This document shows positions 1 through 12,566 of a DNA stretch of 64,000 nt, in pieces. The position numbers and the translations under genes are program-made. Origin of the DNA: Patagioenas fasciata (lineage: Eukaryota; Chordata; Aves; Columbiformes; Columbidae); the NCBI RefSeq assembly GCF_037038585.1, contig NC_092520.1, positions 149,419,104-149,483,103 of the forward strand, given 5' to 3'. The notes under the pieces are model-generated. The model was given only the letters and a program-made list of their open reading frames with translations. It did not search any database and had not been told where the DNA came from. Within the stretch, counting starts at the first letter, position 1. The number at the start of each line of letters is the position of its first letter.

Positions 1-391
1 GGAGCAGCTGAAGGAACTGGGGCTGTTTAGCCTGGAGAAAAGGAGGCTGAGGGGAGACCTTATCGCTGTCTACAACTACCTGAAAGGGGGTTGTAGCATA
101 CAGGGTGTTTGTCTCTTCTCCCAAGTAATAAATGATAGGACAAGAGGAAATGGCCTCAAGTTGCACCAGGGGAGGTTCAGATTGGATATTAGGAAAAAAT
201 TCTTCATGGAAAGGGTTACAGGGGTTGGAACAGGCTGCCCAGCGAAGTGATTGAGTCACCATCCCTGGAGGTGTTTAAAATACGTATAGATGAGGATCTT
301 AGGGACATCACTTACTGCCAGAGTTAGGTTATGGTTGCACTTGATGATCTTGAGGGTCTCTTCCTACTGAAATGGTTCTATGATTCTATTA
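1..391 (+). mobile_element. CR1 LINE, 3' fragment (5'-truncated, runs off window start)
   Basis: The reading frame remnant matches the C-terminal tail of CR1 ORF2: the leucine-rich [15 protein letters not shown] block, a YNYLKGG block, then a DRTRGNG-type block and a GRFRLDIRK-type block, followed by a 3' UTR ending in a TTCTATGATTCTATT tail at about 391. Frame breaks show it is dead. CR1 is the dominant non-LTR retrotransposon of birds and usually survives only as 3' ends. The element is cut by the window edge, so its true length is unknown. Confidence 0.9.
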
Positions 392-614
392 GGTTGGCTG
401 GGCAGAGAGGTCATGGAGCAGCAGGGATGCTGCGAGGCCCACGTGAGAAACAATAGCTGTGGGCTGGACAAAGCACCAGAAAGACCCTGGTAGCAGGTGA
501 GAGGCTGTAAATCATAGTGAACTCCTGTGTAACCTTGTCATACATCAACCTCTGCAGACAAGACCTATCTAACCGAGCAGAAAGTAGTACAGCACAGAAA
601 GAGTCTGGAGGCAA

Positions 615-1025
615 ATCATAGAATCATAGAATTGTTTCGGTTGGAAGAGACCCTCAGGATCATCAAGTCCAACCATAACCTAACTCTAGCACTAAACCAT
701 GTTCCTAAGAACCTCATTCTAAACACCTTTTAAATGGCTCCAGGGATAGTGACTCAACCACTTCCCTGGCAGCCTGTTTCAATGCCTGACAACCCTTTCC
801 GTGAAGAATTTTTTTCCTAACAGCCAATTTGAACCTCCCCTGGCACAACTTGGGGCCATTTCCTCTTGTCCTATCACTTGCTGCTTGGGAGGAGAGACCA
901 ACCCCCTCCATGCTACAACCTCCTTTCAGGTAGTTGTAGACAGCGATAAGGTCTTCTCTCAGTCTCCTTTTCTCCAGGCTAAACAGCCCCAGTTCCCTCA
1001 GCTGCTCCTCATCAGACTTGTGCCA
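615..1025 (-). mobile_element. CR1 LINE, 3' fragment, reverse orientation
   Basis: The 3' tail is at the left (ATCATAGAATCATAGAAT, reverse complement of the CR1 tail). The reverse strand translates through the same CR1 ORF2 C-terminal blocks ([17 protein letters not shown], then YNYLKGG and DRTRGNG). It belongs to the same or a near-identical subfamily as the copy at 1-391 but lies in the opposite orientation, so the two tails face each other across about 220 bp. An open stretch of about 120 codons remains on this strand, but it is only ORF2 remnant. Confidence 0.9.
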
Positions 1026-2158
1026 GGAGCAGCTGCTTAATACAGTGTTTAATTCAACCGCAGAGGCACTGATCTCCAGCACATCTCAACCCACACAGCT
1101 GGCTGGTGGAGACTGAGTGACACCATTCCCAGCCAGTAGAATAATGGACGCAATTTCTTCTCTCTCCAGATCAATGTTTACTGGCTGCATTTCATAACCT
1201 TTTGGTGGCTCATTTTCAGCGGGCCTGAGGACAGGATCCTCTTACTTTAGCAAAGGCTGTTTTCAAGGAGCTGACTGCCACCTGTGGCCACCAAGCTTGC
1301 TCTGCCACTGCTTTGCATTGGCAAGTTCCAGCCAACAAAAATAAAATCAGGCACAGTGTTTTTCCCCCCTAACAAAAGGAGTACTACTACCCACTGTTGC
1401 CCAGGTACGGGAAGATTTAGACAGAGGTCCTACTTCCCATCAGTCAGTAAGATGGGATTTTTCATGGGGTGCAAAAGGCAGCACCTTGTGGTTGTGCCAA
1501 GTCACACGTGACAGTGTGGCAGAGGTTACACAGTTGGGAAATGCACTCACTGCTGGTTTGGAAAATGCCTTCTGGCTTTCCTAGAGCCGTTGCCCAAGTC
1601 GATACCAACAGGAAACATGAGTTAGTGGGGGCAGTGTCACTTTCAGTCACTTTGTTCTGCAGTGGCAAGAGAGTGACCTGGAGCCCCCCTCAGTCAGAAC
1701 CTGCTTTTGCCTTCAGCCAGGTGAATAAATGAAGCCAGATGTTTCCACAGGTCTTCCTGCAGGCTGTGCGGAGGCTTTGCATGCTCTGCTTTGCTCTGAG
1801 TTGCCGGCACAATCCTCACTGTGAGCTACTGGCTGATCCAGAGCAGCTCAGGGCATGTCAGGTTTTCTGTGCTTCTGCATGCCTCTCCCTGGCTGTCTAG
1901 AGTGCTTATTCTGTCTTTTAGCTTTTCTGTCACTGCAGTATTCAAGCGCTTCCACCATGTCCAGATCTCTTGCAGAAAGACTTTTTTTCCTGTAGGCTAG
2001 ACTCATTGCAATTATCTTTACACAAACTGATCACTCATCTGTTGTGTCACAGCCACAAATTCATGTGCAAGAGGCAACTCTTTCAGATTCACATTGTATT
2101 TGAACTCATTTTCACTTTTCTGAAACTGCATTTTCCCACCAGATTGCTTTTTCTCAAG

Positions 2159-2231
2159 TAAAAAAAAAAAAAAAACAAACCAAAGCAAACAAAAAACAAC
2201 CAAAAAAACCTGCAAACCAACAAACCCAACC
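2159..2231. repeat. A-rich low-complexity tract
   Basis: A run of about 16 A residues followed by CAAA/CAACC-type units up to about 2231. It creates spurious F/V/L-rich frames on the reverse strand. Confidence 0.8.
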
Positions 2232-2286
2232 TTCAAAACATTACATTAATTTGCTCTGTCTCTTGCTGCAGTATCTTTTACAGAGC

Positions 2287-2358
2287 AAAGTCACCTTGGG
2301 CAAGTAATTAGTGCCTCACTTTCCTCACTAGGAAAATGGAAGCAATAATATTTCTCCA
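2287..2358 (+). mobile_element. MIR-like SINE fragment
   Basis: The stretch contains the diagnostic core/tail order of MIR: a CACCTTGGGCAAGT block, a GTGCCTCACTTTCCTCA block, an AAAATGG block, and then AATAATA. These correspond to the MIR consensus elements for 'accttgggcaagtcac', 'cctcagtttcctcatct' and 'aaaatgggataataa'. It is short, diverged and lacks the tRNA head, as expected for an ancient amniote copy. Confidence 0.7.
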
Positions 2359-3526
2359 TCTTTGATATCTTTAGGATGGAAAATGTTGCTACTTACTATT
2401 TATTATAATGTTTTACACCAAAATTTAATAACACAAAACTCAGGACGTGAAAGGAAAATGTAAAAAGCAAAGGTGAGGAGAATACAGAATGCTACTGTGG
2501 TTGTGTGTTTTGAAGATGCTGGAAATCTCTTGTAGTCTGTTGAGTAGTGTTTGTCAAACATTCAGGCAGAGCTGGCTGAACCACTTTTGGACAAGGTCAG
2601 GAGAGGGCCAGAAAACAGATCAGATCTTACTCCAGACTTTCCTCTTATTTTACAGTTTTTCAGATCTGAGGAATGTTTTACTATTACAGTTGGACACAGG
2701 GTTGAGCTCGCCTAACATTTAGAAGTGTTTGGACCTCAGTTTTTTTCTTCAGGTCTGACTCTCATGTTTTGCTTGTAGTGTTGCCTTAGAAGAACAGGCA
2801 GGGTCCTCCTTGAACAACTGTCCCTTGTTCTGTGTCTGGTGACAATTAGCAGCTCTTCTGAGTGTGTGCTAATGATCAGTATATGCTCACAGGATGTTGA
2901 AATGAGAGATAACTAAACTATGTTCTGTCATTTGGGGACAAAAGTCGTATGCTAAGTACTTTTTGGTTTTTACCGCCTAGAGTTATAGATGCTCTAAGTA
3001 TAACAATGTATGTATTACCTCTGAGGTGTTCTTGTTGCAGGGGCATAAAGTAAGGGCCAATTACAGCCACCTCTCCTTCTGTGCAAGCTTTCTTCTGACT
3101 CAGATTTGTGGAGACCCTTTTCCCACACACAAATTTCCCCCCAAACATGTGGCCTTCCTCTTCCCTCCTAGCAATGGGGCTTTGGGGTAAGATGCAGTGG
3201 AGTGGAACAAATTAGAGCCTGAAGTTGACAGAAGCACCATATCTGTCCCCCTTCGCCGCCTTCTCTGCCATTCTTGTGAAAGTCTCTTCTTCAACCCCTT
3301 CTGCTTCTACACTTGCTTCCCTGTCATCCAAACCTCCTCCTCAGCCCTGGACTCACAGCTTTAAACATCACTCACCAGCATCACATTATTTATTCTTCTT
3401 GAGTGCCAGAGCCCTTCTGACATCCCCTGCCTACGCTGCCCACCAGACTGTAAGTTCTCCAGGACACAACTTGCTGCAGTGTTTTGCGTAGAGCTCAGGC
3501 TGTGGCTGGTTCTCAGGAAGTGCTGG

Positions 3527-3550
3527 AAAAACAAACAAACAAACAAAAAA
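3527..3550. repeat. (AAAC)n microsatellite
   Basis: Four to five consecutive AAAC units flanked by A runs. Confidence 0.85.
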
Positions 3551-3828
3551 CATGATTAACAATATTAATGCGACTTCTTCAATGCACATGAGTATCAAAT
3601 GACCCGTGTATTGCTATCATAGGTTAAAATGGTGCCTTTTTGTACAGCTACACTGAGCTGGTGTCTTATATTGATGCACCTTGAACTGGTGTGTAAGGGA
3701 AGGCTGGATTGCAACAGTCTCTGTCCTAAGTGTTGCTGGGAAGAATCCTAGCTATGAATTCCAAAATGCCATTCTCAGCATCGCATACACACAGTTCTGC
3801 ATGCTCACAGTAGTTGCCTCTGTTGACT

Positions 3829-3876
3829 TAAACAAACAAACAAATAAGCAATCAAACAAACAAACTAGCAAAAAAC
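3829..3876. repeat. (AAAC)n microsatellite, imperfect
   Basis: AAAC units interrupted by AATAAGC and CTAGC variants. It is one of three related A/C-rich tracts within 400 bp. Confidence 0.85.
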
Positions 3877-3910
3877 CCACATTTATGAAATAATGGTACA
3901 CAGGAGGGGG

Positions 3911-3935
3911 AAACCAAACCAAACCAAACCAAAAC
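3911..3935. repeat. (AAACC)n microsatellite
   Basis: Four perfect AAACC units followed by AAAAC. The same motif on the opposite strand (GGTTT) recurs at 46866-46880. Confidence 0.85.
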
Positions 3936-4169
3936 ACAAGAAACAGACAAGAGAGTAGAAGCTCCCTGGAGTGAAGCAGAGATGAGGACAGTGTTTCACG
4001 CACATCCTTTTATTCTGCGGCTCCTTCCCACATCCCCACAGCACCCCCAGCTCTAAGAGTCCTGGGCAGGGCTGACCTTGCTGAACACGTGAGATCTGAC
4101 GAGAGCACAGCGCACAGCAGTATGGCTGCAGGTTAATGCTTTTATTTTTGTAACCACACGTTCCTGAGA

Positions 4170-4250
4170 GCATGGTAACAGGAGTTAGGGATCAAATCCA
4201 TGCATCTTGCGTAACTGAACAGAGTATTCCGCTAGGCTACCTGGCAAGAG
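4170..4250 (-). other. tRNA-like sequence, possible old SINE head
   Basis: On the reverse strand TAGCCTAGCGG (4229-4239) resembles an A box (TRGCNNAGYNGG). A GATTTGATCCC stretch about 40 nt downstream (4188-4199) resembles a degenerate B box. The spacing suits a tRNA-derived Pol III promoter, but I could not fold a convincing cloverleaf, especially the anticodon arm. It is therefore more likely a decayed tRNA-derived SINE head than a functional tRNA, and may be chance. Confidence 0.3.
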
Positions 4251-7093
4251 ATCAAATAGCCCATACCAGGCCTCAAAAAAAAAAGGGGGAGGGAGAAATA
4301 TTAAGAACGGCCATAGCCACAACTGAAAAGCAACAAGTATTCTAAGGCGTATTCTGTGCTCCTAACAGGCACAAATTTCTTGTTTAATTTTGAAGTCAAC
4401 ACATACAGGACTCAGGGAATCTGCAACACTCTCAGACGTGCAGCTTTTGGCCATGCAATCCCAGGTACCATTGCATATTCAAAACACAACCCAGCTATCC
4501 AAACCTTCACTTTGTTTCAGACAGGAGCCCCGTTGCTGGGCCAATCTTCCATTGCTGTAATCAAGTTAGGAGTTGTCACGAACTGACTAATCCCCCTCTG
4601 CCACGTGAAGATGACATTAACCCAAGGATGAAGGAGCTGGTTACAACTGCCAGCTACTGTGTTAGTAAGTCATCGTGAACATCATCCTTCTTTTGATTCT
4701 GATAACCTCTGCTAAGTTCCTTTAGAAAAATGTGAGTGCTAAATATTAGACTTTGTCGTAAAAAAACCCTGAAGTTGTTTTTTTTTTCCACCCCATTACG
4801 AAAGGCTCAAATAAATGCCATCATTCTGATGAAAATTCACTGCACTCCCTACCCAGCTTTAGACATGCCTTTTATTTTTTTAATATTGGATTTTTAATTC
4901 CTAAAGTAAGAAAAAAAAAAGGATGGAATTTTCAAGAACAATTCTTCCTTTTTTAAAAATAGCTCTTTTTAAAAATTCATATTTTTCAAATCACATATAT
5001 TTAAACCAGGAACTTTTAATAGTATTTTATCTGTTTCCTACATTAACTTCTATGTTTTTAAATGTACATTTTAATGCTTCAAGACATAAGTCATTGCTGA
5101 ATGCAAATTAGGGGATTTCTGAATATATCTGAAAAGTTAATAAAAAGAGAAGCATTAAAAGACATACAAGGCCCTACATTAAAGACTAGTTTTAAATATA
5201 ACTGGAGAGAGAGAGACAGATGTTCTAATAAAAGCCTACTGAAAATATTAGTGTATATTAAGAACCTACTGATAAATGCTTGTCTAAATAGTGACAGCAG
5301 GACACTCAATGCCTTTTAGGACAGTCTGTTTCCAAACAGAATAATGAGGGATGAAAGAGGGGAAAAAAATAAAAGAATTTTTCATTAAATAATGTATTTT
5401 AATTATTGTCATCCGCAATTAGGACTCAGTCTTGCACCATTTAATTGTACTTTTGACATTGCGTCCTAGAAGCATATTTCAGAAAATTAACTAATAAAGA
5501 AAATGTGTACTGAAAAAAATAGTTTAATAAAAGCTTGTTCCTGCAGAGTTTGTTTCAAGCTGGAAACAATTTTTTTATCTTTTCAAACATAAAAACTAAA
5601 TAAAAGAAATCAATATTCCCTGGGAATGAGACTCACGCCAGTGAGAAGTTCATCCAAACTCTTTGCTGTCAATGGCAAACTCCTATTTTAGGATTTAAGT
5701 GGGTGTTCAAATGGCTGGGCTGTGTGAATAATTGATTATTTGATTCAGTTGTTGAACCAAAAAATTAAACTCTGCTTTTTTTCCAAAGTCAAACCCAAAC
5801 CAAACTGTTTTCAGTGTATTTGGTTAATAATAAAAACTCCATAGTTTTAAGGTAAATTATTTGCTATTTGATTGGTTGAGACCAACTTCCGTTCTGCCAT
5901 TTTTTCCAGGTATATGCAAAAAAGCAAAGGACTAGATTCATAGAAGAGCCTACGCATCACCTTCAGAGTTGTTTTTCCAGTTTTTACTCAACTGGAAATC
6001 TACTGAAAACTTGAAATTCTTATTTGAAATACTTTCTTTCTGAATGGGCAGTGAAATACATGTTAAACATTTCCAGTGACGTTATTATTCTTGCATTTCA
6101 ATCCTTCAAATGCTTTCTATTGCTGTTAAGTATTCACATGAAGTTATTTCATTTCAAAGCTTACCATAACAGCCTATTATAATTCCTCTGTGCTGCAGGC
6201 CAAATTTCCTGGTGGTCCTTAAAATTATGCCATATTAACTGCCTTGTAATAACTGTATAGCAAGGTGCCATGTTAATTTCACAAGACTGTTCTCTAGAAA
6301 CACGAATTTACTTTGCATCTGTATTAGACGATCAGGTCCCTATTTAATTCTGTTTCTAAGACCTACAGATGTAATCTTCCTTTTCATTTTACAAAGCAGT
6401 AGGATGTATCTCCCACTTCAGCCTCTAATTCCCCTCTCCATTTTAGAGAGAGGTGAATAGGCAAAAATAATATTGTGTGCAACACAACATCCATTTTAAC
6501 AGTATCTTTGTCATTGTTTCATAATAAAACCAGTGCATTTATTTAATAAATATTTCTAACAGCACTTCTATGTGCTGGCTAAACTGCATAGCTCATTCTT
6601 TAAAAAAAAAAGTTAAGCATCAGTAAATAACTACTTCATGTTTTCTTTTTTGCCCTGTTCTTGGGAGAAGACAAAAGGCTTTGGAAAAAAAACCAAACAA
6701 AAAAACCACAATAAAACACCCCTAAAACTCACAAATCTGGGAAGTTTCATATGAACTGGAGAGGGGAACAGTAAGGGGAGGCACCTTATGCTCTATTGTT
6801 AAAGCCTCATCCCTGAGAAATGCATTTATGTATCCTATGGTGTGTGACATCATTCTGTTGTGGTCCATGTGAATATCCTGACCAGAAGCTGCTGAACAGG
6901 ACAGTGGCTGGGTGATGGTGTAGGATTCCCAACTGTCCTTACCACCTTGTGACTCCATCTAGGACATCCAAACAATTTGTTTAAAAACAGGGCAAAAAGA
7001 AGCATTTTGTCATTCCTATAGTTTTGTCTCCATTGTTTTAAATGTCAAAAATGTTCAGTGAGTGCATCTCAGATTCAAAAATAATTTTGCATG

Positions 7094-7125
7094 GTCAGAA
7101 ATTATTTTGGCAAATAATTTCTGAC
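7094..7125. repeat. Perfect 14-bp inverted repeat with 4-nt loop
   Basis: GTCAGAAATTATTT (7094-7107) and its exact reverse complement (7112-7125) are separated by TGGC. The stem is AT-rich. It is too short for a microRNA precursor. Confidence 0.9.
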
Positions 7126-7564
7126 AAACAATTCACTACATCCATTTTAACATGGTGTTTGATAGAAGGTGAGCACATCTGCTGACATGAGCCAGGAACC
7201 ACGAATTTTCAGCAGGAAGGAAGACAGGACCACAGTCAAGCTCCTAACCTCTCAGCTCAGGCTGAGCTTCAGTCAGCAACAAAAGACATGTTCTCATATC
7301 TGTATGGATCACTAATACATCCTTGAATTTCCTGTTGAATGCAGAGAATTCAACCCATGAGTTTGTTCAAGGGGGCCTCTAGCTATTTTTGTCCAAGTAT
7401 TTTGCTGCCAGGCAGAGATGCTGAGCTGGATGGCCAAAGATGAGCTGCCTCCTGCTCTCAGCAGTGAGACAGCCCAGGTCTGCTGTGCCTGCAAAGCCTT
7501 CGGGTGCTCCTGCTTTTGAAGCGGGTGGTTGTGGACATGCTCATGTACGGCGCGGGGGACTTAC

Positions 7565-7702
7565 AGATTTGACCTTTCCGCCATGCGGAGAAGTAGGATA
7601 AGCACAGAGATGGCCAGGACAGGTAAGTCAAACAGCATTAGGAGCAAGAAGCTGTTTTGTAAGGAAGAGTCAAAGGACTTGGGGACCTTCACAAAACAAC
7701 TG
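7565..7702 (-). other. Weak candidate exon (both strands have splice-like edges)
   Basis: On the reverse strand a CTTTCCCACCCACAG acceptor-like tract precedes 138 open bases (a multiple of three) that end at a GTAAGT donor. The encoded peptide is hydrophobic in its centre (LLLMLFDLPVLAISVLILLL). On the forward strand the same spot has CTTACAG before 7567 and a strong ACAG/GTAAGT donor after 7622, giving a 56-nt alternative. I recognise no protein family. Hydrophobic peptides arise easily from T-rich strands, so this may be chance. Confidence 0.2.
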
Positions 7703-10700
7703 CTGTGGGTGGGAAAGAGTATCTGAGAGGATCCAAATATGTAAACGTAAAGGAAGAGTAGAAAGTTTTTTGGGTACCTCAAAATGATTAAGTAGGACTT
7801 ACAAGAAGGCAAATGAAAATATAAACCAGCTACAAGAATATTCCTTAAAATTCAGACTGGCCTGGCAGTGATGGCACTAATTGCAATGGGGAGTAGGGGC
7901 AGCATCTACCTCTTATTGTGCTGACTGGTATTCAGAGCTGAGAGCTCCTAATTTTAGGTTTTATTCCCTATGGTCATGCAAACTGTGGCACAATATTCTC
8001 TACCTTGTCTCTGCCTCTACAAAATACTTCATGTTCACCACTGTCCCAGAACAACTAGGAAAGCAATGCAGACATCACACAGGGTCAAATCTTGTGTGCT
8101 GATGAAGTCGATGGGGGTTTTACTCCCTGACTTTGAAAGCATGTAGTGAACCCTTGTTCTCAGCTCTAGATAGCTCAACTCTTACTCATAGGAGAGGTTT
8201 TAATTTTCCAGGAACCCAGTGAACAAACAGTCTGCTGGCTACAGCATAGCTGTTTAAGCAGGACAAGTTCCAATCAGGGCTACCTACCAGTTCAGCTGAA
8301 GCAGCAGTGACACCGCTGGAAGTGCCAGCGAGGATGAAGAGGGTCAATTAGCATGGTGTGTGGTAAAAAGTTCGCAGATCATCATCTCTACTTGGTCTCC
8401 CATCACAGTAACTCCCTGAGTTTATCTGAACCAGTACTATAGTACTATCAGTGATGTAGTTTTTGCTCCTGCTCCTCTTTGGAGACCCAGTCAGGACAGG
8501 CAGACTGTCATGTTATGAGTTACTCCTTTCTGTCTTCGAATATATCTGTGTGGAAGCAGCAGGAGCTTTGCCTGGAGTATGCACCATTACCTTGTTAGGA
8601 GAGAAGGAAATAAAAAAAAAAATAATGTCAAACACCAATATTGTCTCAGTCACATTTGGTATTTTATAAGCCTGTTTTGTTCAGTTTGGTATAATACTGT
8701 TTATGTCCTGAAGTTTATGCTGTGAAACATACAGAGCGTATGTTATGGAAGAATTCTCAATGCTGCTACAACGTCAGCCTCTACATTCCCAGAAGCCTAG
8801 GACTGTACATCCACCACCTGTGTGATGCACTAGTGCCAGGTTTGCATTAAGAAACAGCTGTTTTTATTTAGTGCCTCCCCCTCCCCAATTAAATTTGGTT
8901 CACTTTTTAAACTGACTGGTGTCATCCTGCAACCACCAGAGTCAAAGAATAAATACTCCGTCACATCATTTCATGACTTCAGAACTCATGCCATATCAGC
9001 AAAGTGTTATCTCTTATACGAAAGACTGGCAAAAACAAGTAAATGGTAACTGCAGGCTGATGCTCTGGCGGGACAGATTTTTGTGCTTGGCTTGAACCCA
9101 CTGATATCAAAATGAGGCCTCATGCACCTGCTTGCCTGGAGCAGCTTATAGGATTGGGGTCAGAACTGCACCTACCAGGGGAAGACTCTCCCTCAACCCT
9201 GCCTCCAGTTTTTTCTTATCATCATCATGCTTATATCATCTTTAGTAGCACTAATGCAGCCTGATCTCTCTATGTTATACTAGTAGGAGGAAAGAAATAC
9301 TTGTCTGCTCTCTCCTTTGTACTCTCTTTTTTTTTTTTTCCAATTTGTTAGGTATGATGACCTCTGTGAGAGTGCCAGATTTATTTTGGCAGATTTGGCT
9401 GCTAATTTATACCTCCGAGAACCAAAATACATGATCTGAATTTGGGATGTCTCTCTATTAATAATCTGTTTGATATCTTAATAAATATTTGTAAATTGTT
9501 TATCTGACACAGATGACATGTTTGTTATTACAAATATGCTTATTGGTCATGATTCACATCAGTCTCTATTATTTTGGACTGTTTTCATTTATCCGTAGGC
9601 AGCTCATGCTGTTTTATATATTCTGTCACAGTTGGTTGTGTTTTGCCTTTTTGTGCTGATCTCTGTAAAAAATCACAGCACATAAGAAATTAAAAAAACA
9701 ATGAGAATGTTTCCAAAATCATCACTCTACCACATCCATCCAGCAGTAATTTAAATGTGTATGAAACAGAGTACGAACCTGACCAGATGGGAAGCTTTTA
9801 AACAAATAATAACTTAAGACATCAGCAAATAACTGTCTGCTTTAGGATCCAGACCTGAAACTAGGAGACAGTCAATAGAAAGACTGGTGTTGTCTTTTGA
9901 CCAAGCTCCAGGTACCTGCATGCTCCTGTGTGGTGATGTCTTTGGAGAGAGGCTTCTGTTTGCTCATGCGGCCTTGATCCCTCGTTCAGGTATGGTGTCC
10001 TTGTTCCTCAGTAGTGCATAGGAAGAGTGTCAGGTAAACACAGCTAGAGCAAAGGTCTGATGCTCCCTTCTATGGGATGATGTGAATGCTAAAAATTCAG
10101 ACAGATTCCAGGTGAGACCCGCCAAACTGAAAGAAAACTACTGAAGGTTTCTTTTTTAATGCAAGGATATCACCTCTGCTCAGGAAGTCTGGTTGGAAGC
10201 ATATTTTGGAAAAGAATCACTTTGTGCTGCTCCCACTGTAATTGTCTTTCCTAGGCATCTGATATTATTATTATCATCTTAAAGTCTTACACAGTGCACT
10301 TTAACCTAACTTTCATGTTTTGAGTCTCAGCATGTCTTTATAATAAATATTCAGCCATTCTCTTCAGTTTACTGAAAGGCACTTCACATATCTCCTGCCC
10401 TCATGCCTTTCTGCCTCCCGCTGCACATTCATTTCTCTTCCACAACTCCCATGTCAGCCTGGCCTTCAGACCAAACATCAGCCTTCCTCCCACCCCAGTT
10501 CTGCCCACCCCAACGTCTAACACCCTCTGCATGCTCAGTCCCCTGACAATTCTCAATGGTCTCCCTATGTATCACACTTCCCAATTCACACGTGGGTTTT
10601 CTCTGCCAACCATCCAGCCACTCTTACTGCTTCTGGCTCCTAAATCCTTCCAGGGACAAGACCCATTAGCCTTCGGCATTTCTCTCTCCACCTTCCCAAG

Positions 10701-12015
10701 ATGAGTGCTGCAGAGAGTGCTGCAGAGGGAAGGAGTAGCTGAACTGTCATCTGTGCATGGGATAGAAAGAAGAAAAAGTGGTGCTGCGAGATTTTGGGAT
10801 TTTTTTTTCTTGTTTCCTTCCTTTAAAAATGAGTGTTGTGTTGAGAAGATACTTTTGTTCACTATCTGAAAGTCTGCTAGGCTGCTTTTACTTGGGAGAT
10901 GGGCAAATATAGTAGCAAGAAAATCGGTAGGAAATTTCTCTCTGGCCAAGTTAGACGTTGTAAGGTTTCAGATGCTTGCCTTGTCACTAGATTGGCTTCA
11001 ACCATTGCCAAAATCCCATCAGTTGTGAAGAAATCTGCAAGACAGCATGGCTTGCACCTAGAGCTTAACCTTATGTTAGGCTAATGTATGCAACACAAAA
11101 ATGAGACCTGTGATCTCCCACTGCTTGACCTATCTCCATCTCTATACACCTGGGCCTCCCGAAACAGAGTGATCTTTTGTGTCCTTTGCAGAGGCTGGGT
11201 AGACAGGGGTCCTACCATATGGAGTCAGTTGCAGGAATGTGGCTGAAGCAATTCTGCTGCGTTGCTCAAAGAAGAGCCTGGAGCAAGTTCTTTTGCTTTT
11301 GAGTCACAGGATCCTTTTTGTCTCTTCATTTGCTCCTCAAAATTCTTTCAGAAATCAAAACAGAACACAGAAATATTTATCAAAAGTCAGCATGTCTGAG
11401 CACAAGGGATCCTGTCTGTTAGCAGATTTGAAGGCAAAGCTTAACCTGAGCAGAAGCCTGACCCCATAAATAATGAGCAACAAGAGACAGGGACACGTCT
11501 GAGCAGCGACCTCTTCAGCAAGTATTTGGCCTGCATCTATTTGGACTGCACTGTGTATCAGCAAGTCTGAATGATTACCTCAAAAGCCAAAAAAAAAAAA
11601 AAAGACTCAATTTAAAAAAAAAACCTGCATCATTTAAAGAATTCAGTCCGTTTAGGTTGCTAAAAATAATATCATCAGTTGATCTGATCAGTCACCTTCA
11701 AGGAGAGAAAAGCTTTAGGACTAAAGAGCTCTTTACCCTAGTGGAGAATGGCATAAATACTCACGGTTGGAAAGCAGAAAGGATAAATTCGAATGAAAAA
11801 ATATTACAACTTGTCAACAAGGACAGAGGACTATAGTGACAAAATATCAAGGAATGAGAGAAATGCTCTGTCTTGTACTACCTTCACAGTGTTACCAGAG
11901 ACATTTCTGGAGATACACTTTTCTTAAACTCATGTTCAGTAGCTGCATGAGATCATATGGTGTGTAGCACATCAGGCCAGATGTTATTGATCTGTCCTGG
12001 CCTTAATTTCCCTCA

Positions 12016-12566
12016 GAAGTCAGCATCTGCTCACCTCTGTTACAGAACAGGAGCACAGACCAAACAAACCACAGCTCTCAAGGTGAAACATAGGACACCA
12101 TGGAAGGTCTGCAATCAGAAAGTGCTCCCTCTGCTTCAGATGAGCATCGAGTCAAGGCAGGAGGAGTCCTCAGGTATCTTCTACCTCAGTCCAGCACCTA
12201 AAAGGTAGGTGGCACAGTCTGCAGTCCTACCTCTGTTCTTTAAACCGAAATCTGCAGGAAGGTGAACTCTCTCATGTTGGGGCTGTTGAATTGTTAATTC
12301 GTACTGATACCACAAAATCAGGAAAAAAAAGGGAGAACATCTTGTTCTATAAATCAAACATACAGAGCTGAGATGTGGTAAGGACAAATACTTCAGACTC
12401 TTTCAGTTTTTTTTTTCCTTCTTCAGTGGAGTACAGCTAAGCTGACATGTAAATATTTTAAACAGCCGCTCATCAGGAAAATGGTATATTGTAGCCTTAT
12501 CTGAAATATATACTGTTCATGCCTGTTTTTTGTTTTCCTGACAGTATTTGATCTCTGCCACTGCAG
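12016..12566 (+). repeat. Left arm of large imperfect inverted repeat
   Basis: This arm matches the reverse complement of 13124-13746 in collinear order. Exact blocks include 12207-12232 with 13503-13528 (26 bp) and 12374-12397 with 13338-13361 (24 bp). By eye the best 225 or so aligned bases differ at about 30 positions. Outer anchors are 12016-12036 with 13725-13746, and inner anchors are 12538-12566 with 13124-13152. The true ends may lie somewhat further out. Confidence 0.9.

Larger units (their letters stand above)
1026..12015. other. Gene-poor 5' flank of IQSEC3
   Basis: About 11 kb upstream of the IQSEC3 promoter, AT-rich and without any recognised protein-coding exon. Open frames are short and overlap on both strands, as expected by chance. 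It contains A-rich microsatellites, old SINE-like remnants, a hairpin at 7094-7125 and one weak exon candidate near 7565-7702, listed separately. A gene on the other strand with very short exons or a lncRNA cannot be excluded by eye. Confidence 0.6.

Noticed and set aside
714-1082. Reverse frame of 122 codons that looks like a small gene.
   Set aside because: It is the CR1 ORF2 C-terminal remnant.
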